Source: Marinilabilia rubra (GTDB lineage: Bacteria; Bacteroidota; Bacteroidia; Bacteroidales; Marinilabiliaceae). From it: a stretch of DNA of 64,000 bases. The notes beneath the pieces are model-generated. The model made no database searches, had not been told where the DNA came from, and was given only the letters and a program-made list of their open reading frames with translations. Position 1 is the first letter of the stretch. The number at the start of each line of letters is the position of its first letter. Shown piece by piece: positions 46,046 to 55,607 of this stretch. The stretch spans positions 1 through 64,000 of the forward strand of contig NZ_QEWP01000019.1 in NCBI RefSeq assembly GCF_003121985.1, written 5' to 3'. A program made the translations under genes and the position numbers.

Positions 46046-47218
46046 TTACTCTGTTTTGGGAACGGTACTTTTACTGAAAATTAACATTCCAAGAAACACC
46101 ACAATACATAATGCAAAAGCCACATAAACAGAGTTTTCATAGTTTCCGAACAAATCTCGAAGATACCCGCCAATAAACGGCCCGGCTATTCCTGATATAC
46201 CATAGCCAAGAAACACAAAAGGATAAATTTTGGCAAGATTGCCGATGCCGTAAATCTGGGCTGTTTCCTTAGCGTATATCACAAAGTTGGCGCCAAAACT
46301 AAACCCAACTGCAAAGGCAATAAAAAGGTACACCCCCGGAGTAAGCTGCACAATGCCAATCACCAATGTAAAAACCCCCATCATCAGCAATGAGAGCGGA
46401 ATCAAAATTTTCCCGGCCACATAATCATTGAGCCAGCCCCAAAAGAGGCGGCCGGTAAAATTAGCAATCGAAAAAACAGTAATTCCTAAAACGAGAGTTG
46501 TTTCATCAATGGTGAACTGTTCTCCAATTGGTTTAAGATTCCCAATCACCAAAAGGCCCGCAAATGTTCCGGTAAAAATACCTATGAACAGTTTACGAAA
46601 TCCATGCTCTTTTAAAAGCTGATTAAAAGGAATCAGTTTGGCAACATGGTGTTCAAGATCCCGACGTTTAAAAAAGAATGAAGATAACAACAAAAGTATT
46701 CCCTTACCTATTCCAACTATCAATAAAACATCCGGCAATTCAAGGCCCGTCACAAACAATTCCTGAGCCACAAGTGACTCAGCAATAGCACCACCTCCGA
46801 AGCCGGCAGAGACAATTCCGGTAATAAGGCCTTTCTTTTCAGGGAACCATTCAACAGGGATTGAAATAGAAATCAGATATCCCATGCCGGTGGCAATGCC
46901 GCCTAATAATGAGATCCCAATTAATAAAACAGAGAAATTAACACCCAGCCATTTAATCAATATATATCCCAACGTATAAACAAATGCTGAGATAAAAGCC
47001 ATTTTCTTACCCCCGAGCTTCGCCAATAACGATCGTCCGAGAACCATCGCTATGGTAAAAACGGCAATAAAAAAACCAAACACGAGTTGAGTCTGGCTGG
47101 TTGAAAAAGAGTAATCATTAATCAGCTTAGGGACATAAATGCTCCAAGCATAAATACTGCCTAAAGAGAGCATCGTTATAACTGCAGCAAAGACGGTATG
47201 TATGGGCCTAGATCTCAT
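46046..47218 (-). CDS. OxlT-like MFS transporter
   Basis: A 390-residue twelve-helix major-facilitator protein. The segment GSIYAWSIYVPKLINDYSFS and the VEWFPEKKGLITGIVSAGFGGGA stretch are typical of the oxalate/formate antiporter (OxlT/OFA) family, which moves small monocarboxylates or dicarboxylates. The actual substrate is unknown. A start at 47275 would add 19 charged residues. A candidate -7 element at 47259-47266 lies inside that extension, which supports ATG 47218. It is divergent from the RRM gene. Confidence 0.88.
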   Translation of the reverse strand: MRSRPIHTVFAAVITMLSLGSIYAWSIYVPKLINDYSFSTSQTQLVFGFFIAVFTIAMVLGRSLLAKLGGKKMAFISAFVYTLGYILIKWLGVNFSVLLIGISLLGGIATGMGYLISISIPVEWFPEKKGLITGIVSAGFGGGAIAESLVAQELFVTGLELPDVLLIVGIGKGILLLLSSFFFKRRDLEHHVAKLIPFNQLLKEHGFRKLFIGIFTGTFAGLLVIGNLKPIGEQFTIDETTLVLGITVFSIANFTGRLFWGWLNDYVAGKILIPLSLLMMGVFTLVIGIVQLTPGVYLFIAFAVGFSFGANFVIYAKETAQIYGIGNLAKIYPFVFLGYGISGIAGPFIGGYLRDLFGNYENSVYVAFALCIVVFLGMLIFSKSTVPKTE

Positions 47219-47258
47219 AACAGAAAGGTGTTTTTTCAGCTTTTTAATTTCAAAATCG

Positions 47259-47266
47259 CAAAAATA
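47259..47266 (-). promoter_or_regulatory. Candidate promoter (-7) of the MFS gene
   Basis: Minus-strand TATTTTTG matches TAnnTTTG, 40 bp before ATG 47218. A partial -33 (TTTT) lies 18 bp further. It argues against the longer reading frame. Confidence 0.45.
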
Positions 47267-47557
47267 CAATTCCAAGAAGGCTTAAAAATACAATTTGGCA
47301 TATTAAAAAGCAATTTTAGTTATTTTTCACATTGATGTAACCATTAATTATAAAAAAGGTTGTTTCTTTGTACCCGATAGATTTTACGTATTGCACTTCT
47401 TGCACAGTTCATTGATTTGCCTTGCCACACTTCTATTTTATTTAATTATCATCATTTTTTATCTTCATCGTTTCATGAAGGAACTCTGTGCGACAGTCAT
47501 TTTGACTTTAAACAACTAGACAATATCCATGAAACGCTGACAAACATTTTTATTTAC

Positions 47558-47863
47558 ATGAATCTTTTTGTAGCAAAGTTGAGCGCCGCGACTACCAGCG
47601 ACGACTTAAACGATTTGTTCGCCGAGTATGGCGAAGTAGTATCCGCTAAAGTGATTATGGACCGTGAAACCGGTTCGTCAAAACGCTTTGGTTTTGTTGA
47701 AATGAAAGAGGAAGATGCGGCTCAGAACGCCATCAAAGACCTCAATGAATGTCTGTTTGACAACAGTCCGATTGTAGTGAAAAAGGCCAGACCAAAAGGT
47801 GAAGGACGTGATCGCTCATTTGGCGGCGGTGGCAACAGAAATCGTGGACAAAAAAGATACTAA
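47558..47863 (+). CDS. RRM-type RNA-binding protein
   Basis: A 101-residue protein with one RNA-recognition motif: RNP2 LFVAKL (residues 3-8) and RNP1 KRFGFVEM (about 45-52). A short glycine/arginine-rich tail (GGGGNRNRGQKRY) follows. Small RRM proteins with such tails are common in Bacteroidota and are thought to act as RNA chaperones, for example under cold stress. The reading frame extends 47 codons upstream to 47417, but that part looks like leader sequence. Domain start and family length support ATG 47558. The upstream gap of about 340 bp to the MFS start has no other gene and may contain a long 5' leader. Confidence 0.88.
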   Translation: MNLFVAKLSAATTSDDLNDLFAEYGEVVSAKVIMDRETGSSKRFGFVEMKEEDAAQNAIKDLNECLFDNSPIVVKKARPKGEGRDRSFGGGGNRNRGQKRY

Positions 47864-47872
47864 TAATATATT

Positions 47873-47916
47873 TTTCCTTAGAGACGTTCAAATTAACAGC
47901 ATCGCCTCTAAGGAAA
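47873..47916. terminator. Bidirectional terminator between RRM and YhcH-family genes
   Basis: A perfect 11-bp stem TTTCCTTAGAG (47873-47883)/CTCTAAGGAAA (47906-47916), with T-rich sequence on both sides. Confidence 0.8.
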
Positions 47917-47929
47917 TTATATTTTTCTA

Positions 47930-48385
47930 TTAATCAACCCTTATCTTACCTACCAACTTTTTCACTTTCGAAGGAATACCATCTGCCACCATGGCTTTAT
48001 GAATTTCTTCAGGGAAAAAGATAACAAATCCACCTTTAGGGTGATTTACCTCCATACCATCACTCCCCATAAATAAAGTACAGTCTTTTTCTTCATTATA
48101 AGGAACTTCTACCTCCATTTTATATTCCTCGGCATATTTTATCACTTCTGTACCTTCCAGAAGATAGTGAATATCAATATGACGTTCATGGGACTCCCAA
48201 ACGGCCTCTTCTTCAGAGACAGTAGATTGCGCCATGGCATTAATAAAGACATTTTCTCCACTAATTTCTATTCTTCCGGCCTTAAATTCTGAAGGATCTA
48301 TATTTTCCATATAATCCAAAACAATTTCCATTGCCGGATGCAACATATAATACCGGGCAGCATTTTCAAAAGTATCTATTATCAT
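47930..48385 (-). CDS. YhcH/YjgK/YiaL (DUF386) family protein
   Basis: A 151-residue cupin-like protein of the family that includes EbgC and YiaL. Characteristic segments are ESHERHIDIHYLLEGTEVI (66-84), FFPEEIHKAM (127-136) and a C-terminal KKLVGKIRV. The histidines of the HERHIDIH and EEIHK segments probably bind a metal. Family members occur with sialic-acid and other sugar-catabolic genes, but no sugar pathway is adjacent here, so the function is open. Length is normal. Confidence 0.85.
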   Translation of the reverse strand: MIIDTFENAARYYMLHPAMEIVLDYMENIDPSEFKAGRIEISGENVFINAMAQSTVSEEEAVWESHERHIDIHYLLEGTEVIKYAEEYKMEVEVPYNEEKDCTLFMGSDGMEVNHPKGGFVIFFPEEIHKAMVADGIPSKVKKLVGKIRVD

Positions 48386-48626
48386 AACCTGTTTTTATTA
48401 CAAAGAAAACACTTTTCCCCGACAGATGCTATAATCTTAATGAAGCTTTAATAAGGAAAAACAGGTTTTCGAAAAAGTTATTTCACTATCCGGGACTATT
48501 TTTTGAGCATCTCAAACGTCCATCGCTCAGCAACCCCATAATCCGCTTTCTCCCCCCCCCCGATTGGGACATCTTCATATCCTTAATTATTTCGCCCACA
48601 TGAACCGGCTGGTGCTTTTTAACATA

Positions 48627-48798
48627 CTTAGAATCCGTCTATAAACTAAGCAAAATTTGCTTCTGGTCATGTGTTTGTCAAGAAAGTGCCAGTTACAAGG
48701 CTTGCGAAGCCCGAAAATACGCAGTTTACTTGAGTAAATGAGTAATTTTCGGGCAAGCGTAACGCAGTAAATGGTACTTTATGGACAAACTCTACTTA
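48627..48798. repeat. MITE-like palindromic repeat, family A copy 3
   Basis: Left end CTTAGAATCCGTCTATAAA and inverted right end (reverse complement GTTTGTCCATAAAGTACC). The inner stem GCCCGAAAAT…ATTTTCGGGC (near 48710-48748) is shared with the 63351 copy. Confidence 0.7.
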
Positions 48799-49117
48799 GC
48801 AATTAGGTTTTCAACAGCTTTTAAATCTCATCTCTTAAGCTCTTTACTTTTAAAAATAACCCCAGGGCAACTGTCCCGGGGTTAAACATGCTCCCGGCAC
48901 TGGGTCCCTGAAAGGGGTCAACTAATTCGGAAAGCGAGAGCTATCTGGATGAATACCGTAGGTTGATCGAAGAGAGTTGAATTAAGATCGATGATACCTT
49001 TTTCCTGATTGACTAAGTTAACCGACAGGGATCAAGATGCAAAGAGCTCGACCTGCAAAAGAGCTGGAGGATGTTGACCCCTTATCAGGGATCTTAGGGG
49101 GAGATAGTGCATCCAAT

Positions 49118-49139
49118 CCCCGGGACTTTCGCCCCGGGG
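49118..49139. repeat. GC-rich REP-like palindrome
   Basis: CCCCGGG (49118-49124)/CCCGGGG (49133-49139) followed by TTATTCGGATTCGCC, as at 3824-3843. Confidence 0.7.
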
Positions 49140-49711
49140 TTATTCGGATTCGCCGCTTTCAGCGACAGGGAGGTTCTTCTGTATGAGGGGGGCTTTTCAA
49201 GTGTTCGATGTTTCTTGTACGTTCCTGACAAGAGGCCAACTATTCCGGGTACTGTAGTGGTTTATAGGATGTTGGCCTCATCCAAAAACTAATCATATCC
49301 ATATATTCACCCCTGACAGGTGTGCCCGGGGTTATTTAAATTTGCCCCCATGTCTGCCCTGCTTACCGCCAGGAAGGCATTGGTGGAATTCAATAAAATC
49401 GCCATTTTAAACTACAGCCTTAAATTTTCATCATTGTATACGTTTTTCTATGGCAATAACAACTGAATTAAACTATCTTTAATAACAACAAAAGCATTAC
49501 CCAAACTATTTGAGGCGGACAAAGGTTCAATCAAATTTAGTTTGCACACAACAAATCCAGAACCCCGCAGTCAAGAATAAATATTTTATCTCCTTTGAAA
49601 AGCTTGACACTCGTATTTTTAATACTTTAATGACAAGTAGTTACACATTCGAACACCCACAAACAGGCGGATAATGACAAGTAAGAAATTTCACAATCCA
49701 AAAATTTTGAC

Positions 49712-49719
49712 TACTTTTG
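49712..49719 (+). promoter_or_regulatory. Candidate ablA promoter (-7 element)
   Basis: TACTTTTG matches TAnnTTTG. TTTC at 49689-49692 is a partial -33 at 19-bp spacing. The predicted leader is about 90 bases. Confidence 0.45.
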
Positions 49720-49817
49720 TCGCGCAGAAACGATTCACATAAAGTCAAATTTGCTTACCACACGAACCATTCATAAACCCTAATCAAATAAACTGATTAT
49801 TCACCAAACTGAAAATT

Positions 49818-51140
49818 ATGGCAATTTTCACAGCAAATCAACAAAAGATTGCAAACAAAATTGATTCATCTTCCGAGCTTTCGAACTGGAGAGACTGGAA
49901 GTGGCATCTCAAACACTCTATTAAAACCATAGACAAGTTTGAGGAACTTACGGGTATAAAATTCCCGGAAGATGAAAAAAAACAACTTGAAGAAACTCAG
50001 GGGAAATTCCCACTATCTATTACACCTTACTACCTCTCCCTCATTAAAAAAGAGAATTTCAGAAAAGATCCTGTTTACAAACAATCGTTTCTGGACAACA
50101 AAGAATTAAATGTAACTCAATATGAGATGGGCGACCCCCTCTCTGAAGACACTGACAGTCCTGTTCCCGGAATTACCCACCGCTATCCTGACAGGGTTCT
50201 CTTTCATGTGAGTAATGTGTGTGCAATGTATTGCCGACATTGTACAAGAAAGAGAAAAGTAGGAGATACGGATTTTGTACCCGGTAAGTCTCAGGTTGAA
50301 ATTGGACTGGACTACATTCGCCAAACGCCTCAGGTCAGAGACGTACTTTTATCAGGTGGAGACCCATTCCTGTTGTCGGATGATTACCTCGACTGGATCC
50401 TGACCGAGCTCAGGAAAATTGATCATGTAGAAGTTATCCGCATTGGAACCAGAACACCGGTTGTTTTACCTTACCGTATCACTGATGATTTGGTGAATAT
50501 GCTGAAAAAGCATCATCCGGTATGGATCAACACCCACTTTAATCATCCAAGAGAAATCACTTCTTCGTCTAAAGAAGCTTTAAGAAAGCTGGCTGATGCA
50601 GGAATTCCATTAGGAAACCAGTCCGTGCTTTTGGCAGACTTGAACGACTGTCCACGAATCATGAAGGACTTGGTTCACAAACTGGTTGCTAACCGTGTTC
50701 GGCCTTACTATCTCTACCAGTGCGACCTTTCTGAAGGATTGTCACACTTCCGGACTCCTGTAGGAAAAGGTATCGAAATCATTGAAAGTCTGATCGGACA
50801 CACCAGTGGTTTTGCTGTGCCAACCTATGTTATTGATGCACCGGGTGGTGGTGGTAAGATTCCGGTCATGCCAAATTACATTATTTCATGGTCTACCAAC
50901 CGGGTGATTCTTCGGAATTACGAGGGCGTAATTACTTCTTACAAAGAGCCGGATCATTATGAAGCCACTACTTGTGACCGCAATTGTGATGAATGTAACC
51001 TGGAACTGGACTTGAGAGAAGGTTATGAAGAAAATGCCATCGGAATTGAAAAGCTTCTTTCAGATTATGACCAAGCTATTTCATTAGTTCCTTCAGACAA
51101 CGAACGCTTTCAAAGAAGAGACGATAATGGACAAGAGTGA
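49818..51140 (+). CDS. ablA: Lysine 2,3-aminomutase
   Basis: A 440-residue radical-SAM, PLP-dependent enzyme that converts L-lysine to L-beta-lysine. The [4Fe-4S] cluster cysteines are C135, C139 and C142 (CAMYCRHC). The PLP lysine is K347 in [12 protein letters not shown]-terminal cysteine cluster C386/C390/C393 matches the zinc site of the clostridial enzyme. The next gene is a beta-lysine acetyltransferase overlapping by 14 bp. That pairing (ablA-ablB) makes N-epsilon-acetyl-beta-lysine as a compatible solute, so this copy is for osmoprotection rather than lysine fermentation. Requires a low-oxygen cytoplasm for the iron-sulphur cluster. Confidence 0.94.
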   Translation: MAIFTANQQKIANKIDSSSELSNWRDWKWHLKHSIKTIDKFEELTGIKFPEDEKKQLEETQGKFPLSITPYYLSLIKKENFRKDPVYKQSFLDNKELNVTQYEMGDPLSEDTDSPVPGITHRYPDRVLFHVSNVCAMYCRHCTRKRKVGDTDFVPGKSQVEIGLDYIRQTPQVRDVLLSGGDPFLLSDDYLDWILTELRKIDHVEVIRIGTRTPVVLPYRITDDLVNMLKKHHPVWINTHFNHPREITSSSKEALRKLADAGIPLGNQSVLLADLNDCPRIMKDLVHKLVANRVRPYYLYQCDLSEGLSHFRTPVGKGIEIIESLIGHTSGFAVPTYVIDAPGGGGKIPVMPNYIISWSTNRVILRNYEGVITSYKEPDHYEATTCDRNCDECNLELDLREGYEENAIGIEKLLSDYDQAISLVPSDNERFQRRDDNGQE

Positions 51141-51951
51141 GATAATCGGACAATCGACTATCCAACATGGCCCGGAGAGTAACCGGGTCTACTTAATGCA
51201 TATGTGGCCATCCGACTTTCCGGAAATCATTGAAAAGATGGACGATCTGGCAAAGACCAACGGCTATACCAAGCTCTTTGCCAAAGTTCCTTCGAGATAT
51301 GGGGCGGCTTTCAGAATGTCAGGTTATGAAACAGAAGCCATTGTTCCGGGATTTTTCAACGGAACTGAAGATGCGCTTTTTTTGGTGAAATACTTCGACA
51401 TTAAAAGACGCACTCCCAATGCGGAAGAGATGGATGTTTTTCAGAATTTATTGCTTTCTGAAACCAATTCAGAAATACCGAAACTGGATAAAACCCACGT
51501 GCTGAGATTGCTAACACCTGAAGATACTGAAGAAATGACCAACGTTTTTGCACAGGTCTTTGACAGTTATCCGTTTCCAATCTTTGACACTGAGTTTCTG
51601 AAAAAAGAAATGAGTGAGGAAACCAGATATTTTGGCGTTTTCCAGGATGGGAAATTGGTTGGCATCAGTTCAGCTGAGTGCGATGACAGCTTAAAAAATG
51701 CAGAGATGACTGATTTTGCTGTATTGCCCTCTCAAAGGGGAAAGAAAATTGCCATCCACCTTTTGAGAACAATGGAAGAACATTTAATCAATAAGGGATT
51801 TAAGTCATTCTATACCATAGCAAGACTTAAATCTCCATCCATGAATAAAACATTCATGAACAACGATTACCGGTATACCGGCACCCTGGTCAATAACACC
51901 CAGATTGCCGGCCAGATTGAAAGCATGAATGTTTGGTACAAAACGGTATAA
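51127..51951 (+). CDS. ablB: Beta-lysine N6-acetyltransferase
   Basis: A 274-residue GNAT enzyme. The C-terminal acetyl-CoA fold (about 130-270) shows [17 protein letters not shown], then ADFAVLP-like [20 protein letters not shown] with the QRGKKI pyrophosphate loop. The N-terminal half has the family's [20 protein letters not shown] segment. It should acetylate beta-lysine at the epsilon amino group to give the osmolyte N-epsilon-acetyl-beta-lysine. Overlap with ablA implies translational coupling. A strong terminator follows 14 bp after the stop. Confidence 0.9.
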   Translation: MDKSEIIGQSTIQHGPESNRVYLMHMWPSDFPEIIEKMDDLAKTNGYTKLFAKVPSRYGAAFRMSGYETEAIVPGFFNGTEDALFLVKYFDIKRRTPNAEEMDVFQNLLLSETNSEIPKLDKTHVLRLLTPEDTEEMTNVFAQVFDSYPFPIFDTEFLKKEMSEETRYFGVFQDGKLVGISSAECDDSLKNAEMTDFAVLPSQRGKKIAIHLLRTMEEHLINKGFKSFYTIARLKSPSMNKTFMNNDYRYTGTLVNNTQIAGQIESMNVWYKTV

Positions 51952-51965
51952 AGAACCCTCAAAAC

Positions 51966-52003
51966 AAAAACGTCAGTTTCCACAAGGGATCTGACGTTTT
52001 TTT
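51966..52003 (+). terminator. Terminator after ablB
   Basis: AAAAACGTCAG (51966-51976) pairs with CTGACGTTTTT (51991-52001) over a 14-base loop, with a T run. It separates ablAB from the symporter gene. Confidence 0.88.
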
Positions 52004-52021
52004 ATTTAATCTTATACAGTT

Positions 52022-53437
52022 ATGCACATAGCAGATTTCATTATCATTTTTGTTTACATCATTGCCATGCTTATGGTAGGCCTGTGGTTTCACAGAAAAA
52101 ACCAAAGCTCTGAAGACTACTACGTAGGAGGTCGAAAAATGACACGTTGGCATTTAGGTCTTTCTGTCGTTGCAACAGATGTAGGCGGAGGTTTTTCTAT
52201 TGGTCTGGGAGGTCTTGGTTTCGCCATGGGGCTATCCGGTTCATGGATTCTTTTTACGGGGCTCATTGGTGCCTGGCTTACAGCCGTAGTTCTGATTCCC
52301 CGCGTATACAAAATTGCCTTCACAGAGAAATTTCAAACATTCCCGGAAATGCTGAGTCACCATTATGGAAAAAAAGTAGCATTCTGGGCAGGCATCATAA
52401 GCGCTGTAGGATATCTTGGTTTTACCAGCAGTCAGATCTTGGCAGGCGCCAAACTTACCTCAGGTACCATTGATGGATTAAGTGTCAACAATGCCGCCCT
52501 TATTATGGGGATCATAGCCATTGTATACACAGCTCTGGGCGGAATAAAGGCGGTTATTTATACCGACACCGTGCAATGGGCCATTCTTCTTTCCGGGCTA
52601 ACGTTTGTTGGTGTTCCATTTGCTCTTCATAGTGTTGGCGGATTAGATGTATTAAGAGCCTCTGTAGATAAGGAGATGTTGCAACTCACCAATATTCAGG
52701 GATCGGTAGTGGTAAACTGGGCGTTTTCAATTATTCCGATCTGGTTTATAGGTATGACACTCTATCAACGAATTTATGCCGCATCCTCAAAAAAAGAAGC
52801 TCAGAAGGCCTGGTTTCTGGCAGGATTATTTGAATACCCGGTTATGGCTTTTTTGGGTGTATTTCTTGGTCTGATGGCAAAGGTATCCATTGATCAGGGG
52901 GTAATACCTGCAGCTGATGCAGCAGGCATTGATAATGAAACAGCAATGCCTATGATGTTGAAGTTCATTTTGCCTACCGGAGCACTTGGAATTATCCTGG
53001 CTGCTTATTTCTCAGCCATATTGTCCACTGCCGACAGCTGTTTGATGGCTTCCTCTGGAAACTTTGTCAGAGATATTTTCAAAGTAAAAAATACCAAAAG
53101 CTCGCTCAAAGTATCCCAGATAATGACTTTTATATTGGGAGGCATCGCTCTTGTATTGGCTCTTTTTATGCCAAGCGTGCTTGATCTGATGCTATTATCA
53201 TATTCCTTCATGGTTAGTGGATTGTTGGCCCCAGTTGTTGGTTTCATCTTTTTCAAACAACCAAAACCAATGGCTGGACTGCTATCCATGGCATCAGGTG
53301 CAGCAATCTTTGGATTTTTTCATTTTTCCGGAATAGATTTACCCTATCAATACGCCCCGGTAGTTCCAGGTGTGTTGGCCTCTTTAATTGTATTGTTTAT
53401 TGTTCAAAAAATGGGCAAAGCTCAGGTTAGAGAATAA
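52022..53437 (+). CDS. Sodium:solute symporter (SSS family)
   Basis: A 471-residue membrane carrier with about thirteen hydrophobic segments. Family hallmarks: SSEDYYVGGRKMTRWHLGLS (31-50), VATDVGGGFSIG (51-62), YTALGGIKAVIYTDTVQW (about 167-184) and AAYFSAILSTADSCLMASSGNFVRDIF (about 325-351), which contains the sodium-site serines. The substrate is not evident. The position 70 bp after ablB suggests uptake of an osmolyte, lysine or a related solute, but the intervening terminator weakens that link. A second terminator follows the gene. Confidence 0.9.
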   Translation: MHIADFIIIFVYIIAMLMVGLWFHRKNQSSEDYYVGGRKMTRWHLGLSVVATDVGGGFSIGLGGLGFAMGLSGSWILFTGLIGAWLTAVVLIPRVYKIAFTEKFQTFPEMLSHHYGKKVAFWAGIISAVGYLGFTSSQILAGAKLTSGTIDGLSVNNAALIMGIIAIVYTALGGIKAVIYTDTVQWAILLSGLTFVGVPFALHSVGGLDVLRASVDKEMLQLTNIQGSVVVNWAFSIIPIWFIGMTLYQRIYAASSKKEAQKAWFLAGLFEYPVMAFLGVFLGLMAKVSIDQGVIPAADAAGIDNETAMPMMLKFILPTGALGIILAAYFSAILSTADSCLMASSGNFVRDIFKVKNTKSSLKVSQIMTFILGGIALVLALFMPSVLDLMLLSYSFMVSGLLAPVVGFIFFKQPKPMAGLLSMASGAAIFGFFHFSGIDLPYQYAPVVPGVLASLIVLFIVQKMGKAQVRE

Positions 53438-53535
53438 TACCGCTAAACTTATGCAATATAGATTAACTCATTAACAACAACCTGGAAAAGAAAGAATACA
53501 GACCTGAATAATAACAAAATCAGACCCCATTAAAA

Positions 53536-53576
53536 AAGGAATAACCAAGATTCGTATGTTGGTTATTCCTTTTTTT
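53536..53576. terminator. Bidirectional terminator after the symporter gene
   Basis: A perfect 13-bp stem AAGGAATAACCAA (53536-53548)/TTGGTTATTCCTT (53559-53571), A-rich on the left and T-rich on the right. It also serves the convergent marR-type gene. Confidence 0.92.
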
Positions 53577-53601
53577 ATATCCAGTAAATTCCCGATAGCC
53601 G

Positions 53602-54096
53602 TTAATGATCGCCGGGATGATCGGTTTCAAAATCACCGGTAATCAGAGGCATTTCATCAACGGAAGTAGATTCAATTTCAAGCATCTCAATCAACAAATC
53701 AAGTGCGCTCCCCACTTTTACCAGTTCATCAGCTGAAAGGCCTTTTAATTTCTCATTTAATCGTTGTTGCAACAGGTCGGGAGTCCTCTCGAGCAAAGCA
53801 TCCCCGGAAGAAGTGAGTGTAATATGCATTACACGCTTATCTCCCGATTTAGGCAACCGCGCCAGGTATCCTTTTTTCTCCAGACGTCCGATAATGCCTG
53901 TCACTGTACTGGAATTCAAATTAAGGTGATCCCGAATGGAACGCTGAGTTGCCTGATATCCCGGAGAACCTTTCAGATATTCCAAGCATAAAATCTGTGG
54001 GATGCTAACTCCAAAATCTTTTTGCACCTTTTTTGATTCCAGATTAATAGAACGTACAATCCGTCTGACTTTAATAAGAATATCCTTATAATCCAT
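53602..54096 (-). CDS. MarR-family transcriptional regulator
   Basis: A 164-residue winged-helix repressor or activator. The recognition helix region (TQRSIRDHLNLNSSTVTGIIGRLEKKG, about 50-76) and the wing SGDKRVMHITLT (about 83-94) are clear. It should bind palindromic DNA as a dimer. It faces the symporter/ablAB genes and could regulate them in response to salt, which is only a context guess. The acidic C-terminal tail (about 150-164) is short and variable. Confidence 0.88.
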   Translation of the reverse strand: MDYKDILIKVRRIVRSINLESKKVQKDFGVSIPQILCLEYLKGSPGYQATQRSIRDHLNLNSSTVTGIIGRLEKKGYLARLPKSGDKRVMHITLTSSGDALLERTPDLLQQRLNEKLKGLSADELVKVGSALDLLIEMLEIESTSVDEMPLITGDFETDHPGDH

Positions 54097-54153
54097 TATT
54101 GTGTTTTTAATAAAATCCTTAAAAGCATGAAAACTTCCAATTATTATATTGCC

Positions 54154-54933
54154 TTAAATAAAGGCTTGTTCTTTCTCTAACGTAAAAACTTCAGCAGGGG
54201 CATAACGATTGGTCAGCCTCACATTAAACTTTGTTTTTAAAGCATCGAATGCTTCCATGGCAATATCCGGTCGATTATTGTCTGCTGATAAATGTGATAA
54301 AAATACTGCTCTTAAGTCATCAGCACCATATTCATTTAACAAATCGAATGCCTGTTTATTGGACAAATGGCCTACATGCGAAGCCACGCGATTTTTCAGA
54401 TGCCAGGGATAAGCTCCATTCCAGAGCATATCTTCATCATAGTTTGACTCCAGAAAAACAGCCTGACAAGCAGAAAAATGATTCCGTACATTATCGCAAG
54501 CCTCCCCAATATCCGTCATCACCCCAACGTTTATTCCATCGTGTTCAATTCTAAAACTGCAAGGCTGAGCAGCATCGTGCTGTTTCAAAAAAGAATGCAC
54601 TTTAAATTCTCCAACCTCTAAAATATCACCTGGATTAAAGTTAACAATTTTGGCAGGTCGATTGGGTCCCCAACTTTTTTCAAAAGTATTCGAGGTCATA
54701 AAAACCGGTGCATCCAAATGCTTACTTAAAACCCTAACCCCACGAAAATGATCGGCATGTTCATGAGAAATAAAAATGGCCCTTACTTTGGAAAAATCCA
54801 GGCCTCTCTCCCGCATCCTGTTCAATACCTGTCTTCGGCTTATGCCCACATCCACAAGTATGGCATCTCGATCATTTCCAACATAATAGCAATTACCGTT
54901 ACTGCCTGATGCAATAGCACATATCTCAATCAT
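54154..54933 (-). CDS. Metallo-beta-lactamase-fold hydrolase (YycJ/WalJ-like)
   Basis: A 259-residue cytoplasmic hydrolase. The N terminus SGSNGNCYYVG and the metal motif SHEHADH (H57, H59, D61, H62) match the YycJ/WalJ group. Further ligands lie in KQHDAAQPCSFRI, GVMTDIGEA and the SHLSADN segment. WalJ-like enzymes have been described as double-strand DNA 5'-exonucleases in Firmicutes, but I do not claim the same activity. The B3/4-domain gene is 5 bp upstream and probably co-transcribed. Confidence 0.88.
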   Translation of the reverse strand: MIEICAIASGSNGNCYYVGNDRDAILVDVGISRRQVLNRMRERGLDFSKVRAIFISHEHADHFRGVRVLSKHLDAPVFMTSNTFEKSWGPNRPAKIVNFNPGDILEVGEFKVHSFLKQHDAAQPCSFRIEHDGINVGVMTDIGEACDNVRNHFSACQAVFLESNYDEDMLWNGAYPWHLKNRVASHVGHLSNKQAFDLLNEYGADDLRAVFLSHLSADNNRPDIAMEAFDALKTKFNVRLTNRYAPAEVFTLEKEQAFI

Positions 54934-54938
54934 CTTGA

Positions 54939-55607
54939 CTATTTTACTTTTATTTCAGGATGGGTTTCTCCGACAAATTCCAGAAGATATTTTTTTAAAT
55001 TATCCAGTGCTGCCTCCAGAGCCGGAACATTGCCATCAAAAGATGGAAGCATCATCAAAACATGTCTGGTGTTTTTATCAATAAGCGTTCTGACAGAATC
55101 GCTGGTAGGCGTTCCAAATGCTCCCTTTGAATCCCTGAAGACCGGAAGCTTCTCAATATTCAGAAGCCCGCGCCCAATCCCTTCATAAGGTTCTTCACTT
55201 TGTCCTACCCCCAAACGGATGATTCCATCTATTTTGTCAAGATCATAACCGCATATAGAAAGGCCGGTTTCGACAGATACCAGATTCAAACAATCAACCA
55301 CATTATTAACCTGATACAATCCTTTCCCTTTACTCACACGGCGCAGAAGGGATTCGGCAGCCGGCCTGTATCTATTGGGATCTTTACCAAGCGCCTTATA
55401 ACCTTCCTTTGTAGCTTTTACTGTTGAAAGATTTCTAATGGTTTCTGCATCCATCCTCTGCCCGATATCTTCCAGCACTTTGGTCATTTTAGCGTTGAGA
55501 CCGTTTCCGGTTTCAGATACCGCCACCGGAGATACCAGATATCCCATTTTAAACTGAGGGAAAGCTTGTTGTATTTCTGATTCTACTATTATTTCGGGTA
55601 TTGACAT
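54939..55607 (-). CDS. B3/4 tRNA-binding-domain protein
   Basis: A 222-residue protein carrying a B3/B4 domain related to the editing domain of phenylalanyl-tRNA synthetase beta. Visible segments are LGKDPNRYRPAAESLLRRV (about 73-91), LYQVNNVVDCLNLVSVETGLSICGYDLDKI and KGAFGTPTSDSVRTLID. Stand-alone members of this group may edit mischarged tRNA or act on free amino acids; the substrate is unknown. It is the first gene of a pair with the metallo-hydrolase. Confidence 0.85.
   Translation of the reverse strand: MSIPEIIVESEIQQAFPQFKMGYLVSPVAVSETGNGLNAKMTKVLEDIGQRMDAETIRNLSTVKATKEGYKALGKDPNRYRPAAESLLRRVSKGKGLYQVNNVVDCLNLVSVETGLSICGYDLDKIDGIIRLGVGQSEEPYEGIGRGLLNIEKLPVFRDSKGAFGTPTSDSVRTLIDKNTRHVLMMLPSFDGNVPALEAALDNLKKYLLEFVGETHPEIKVK

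Larger units (their letters stand above)
48386..49817. other. Large gene-free region upstream of ablA
   Basis: About 1430 bp without a supportable gene; a 61-codon frame at 49107-49292 lies in repeat sequence. It holds a family A repeat (48627-48798), GC-rich palindromes at 48858-48883 (AACCCC…GGGGTT) and 49118-49139 (CCCCGGG…CCCGGGG), two CCCTTATCAGGG/CCCTGAAAGGGG-type pieces and the ablA promoter. Confidence 0.75.

Noticed and set aside
49107-49292. 61-codon open frame
   Set aside because: Runs through a GC-rich palindrome and its tail; no recognisable domain.
49818-51140. Lysine 2,3-aminomutase as part of lysine fermentation
   Set aside because: The overlapping partner is the acetyltransferase ablB, and no kamD/kamE or kal/kdd genes follow.
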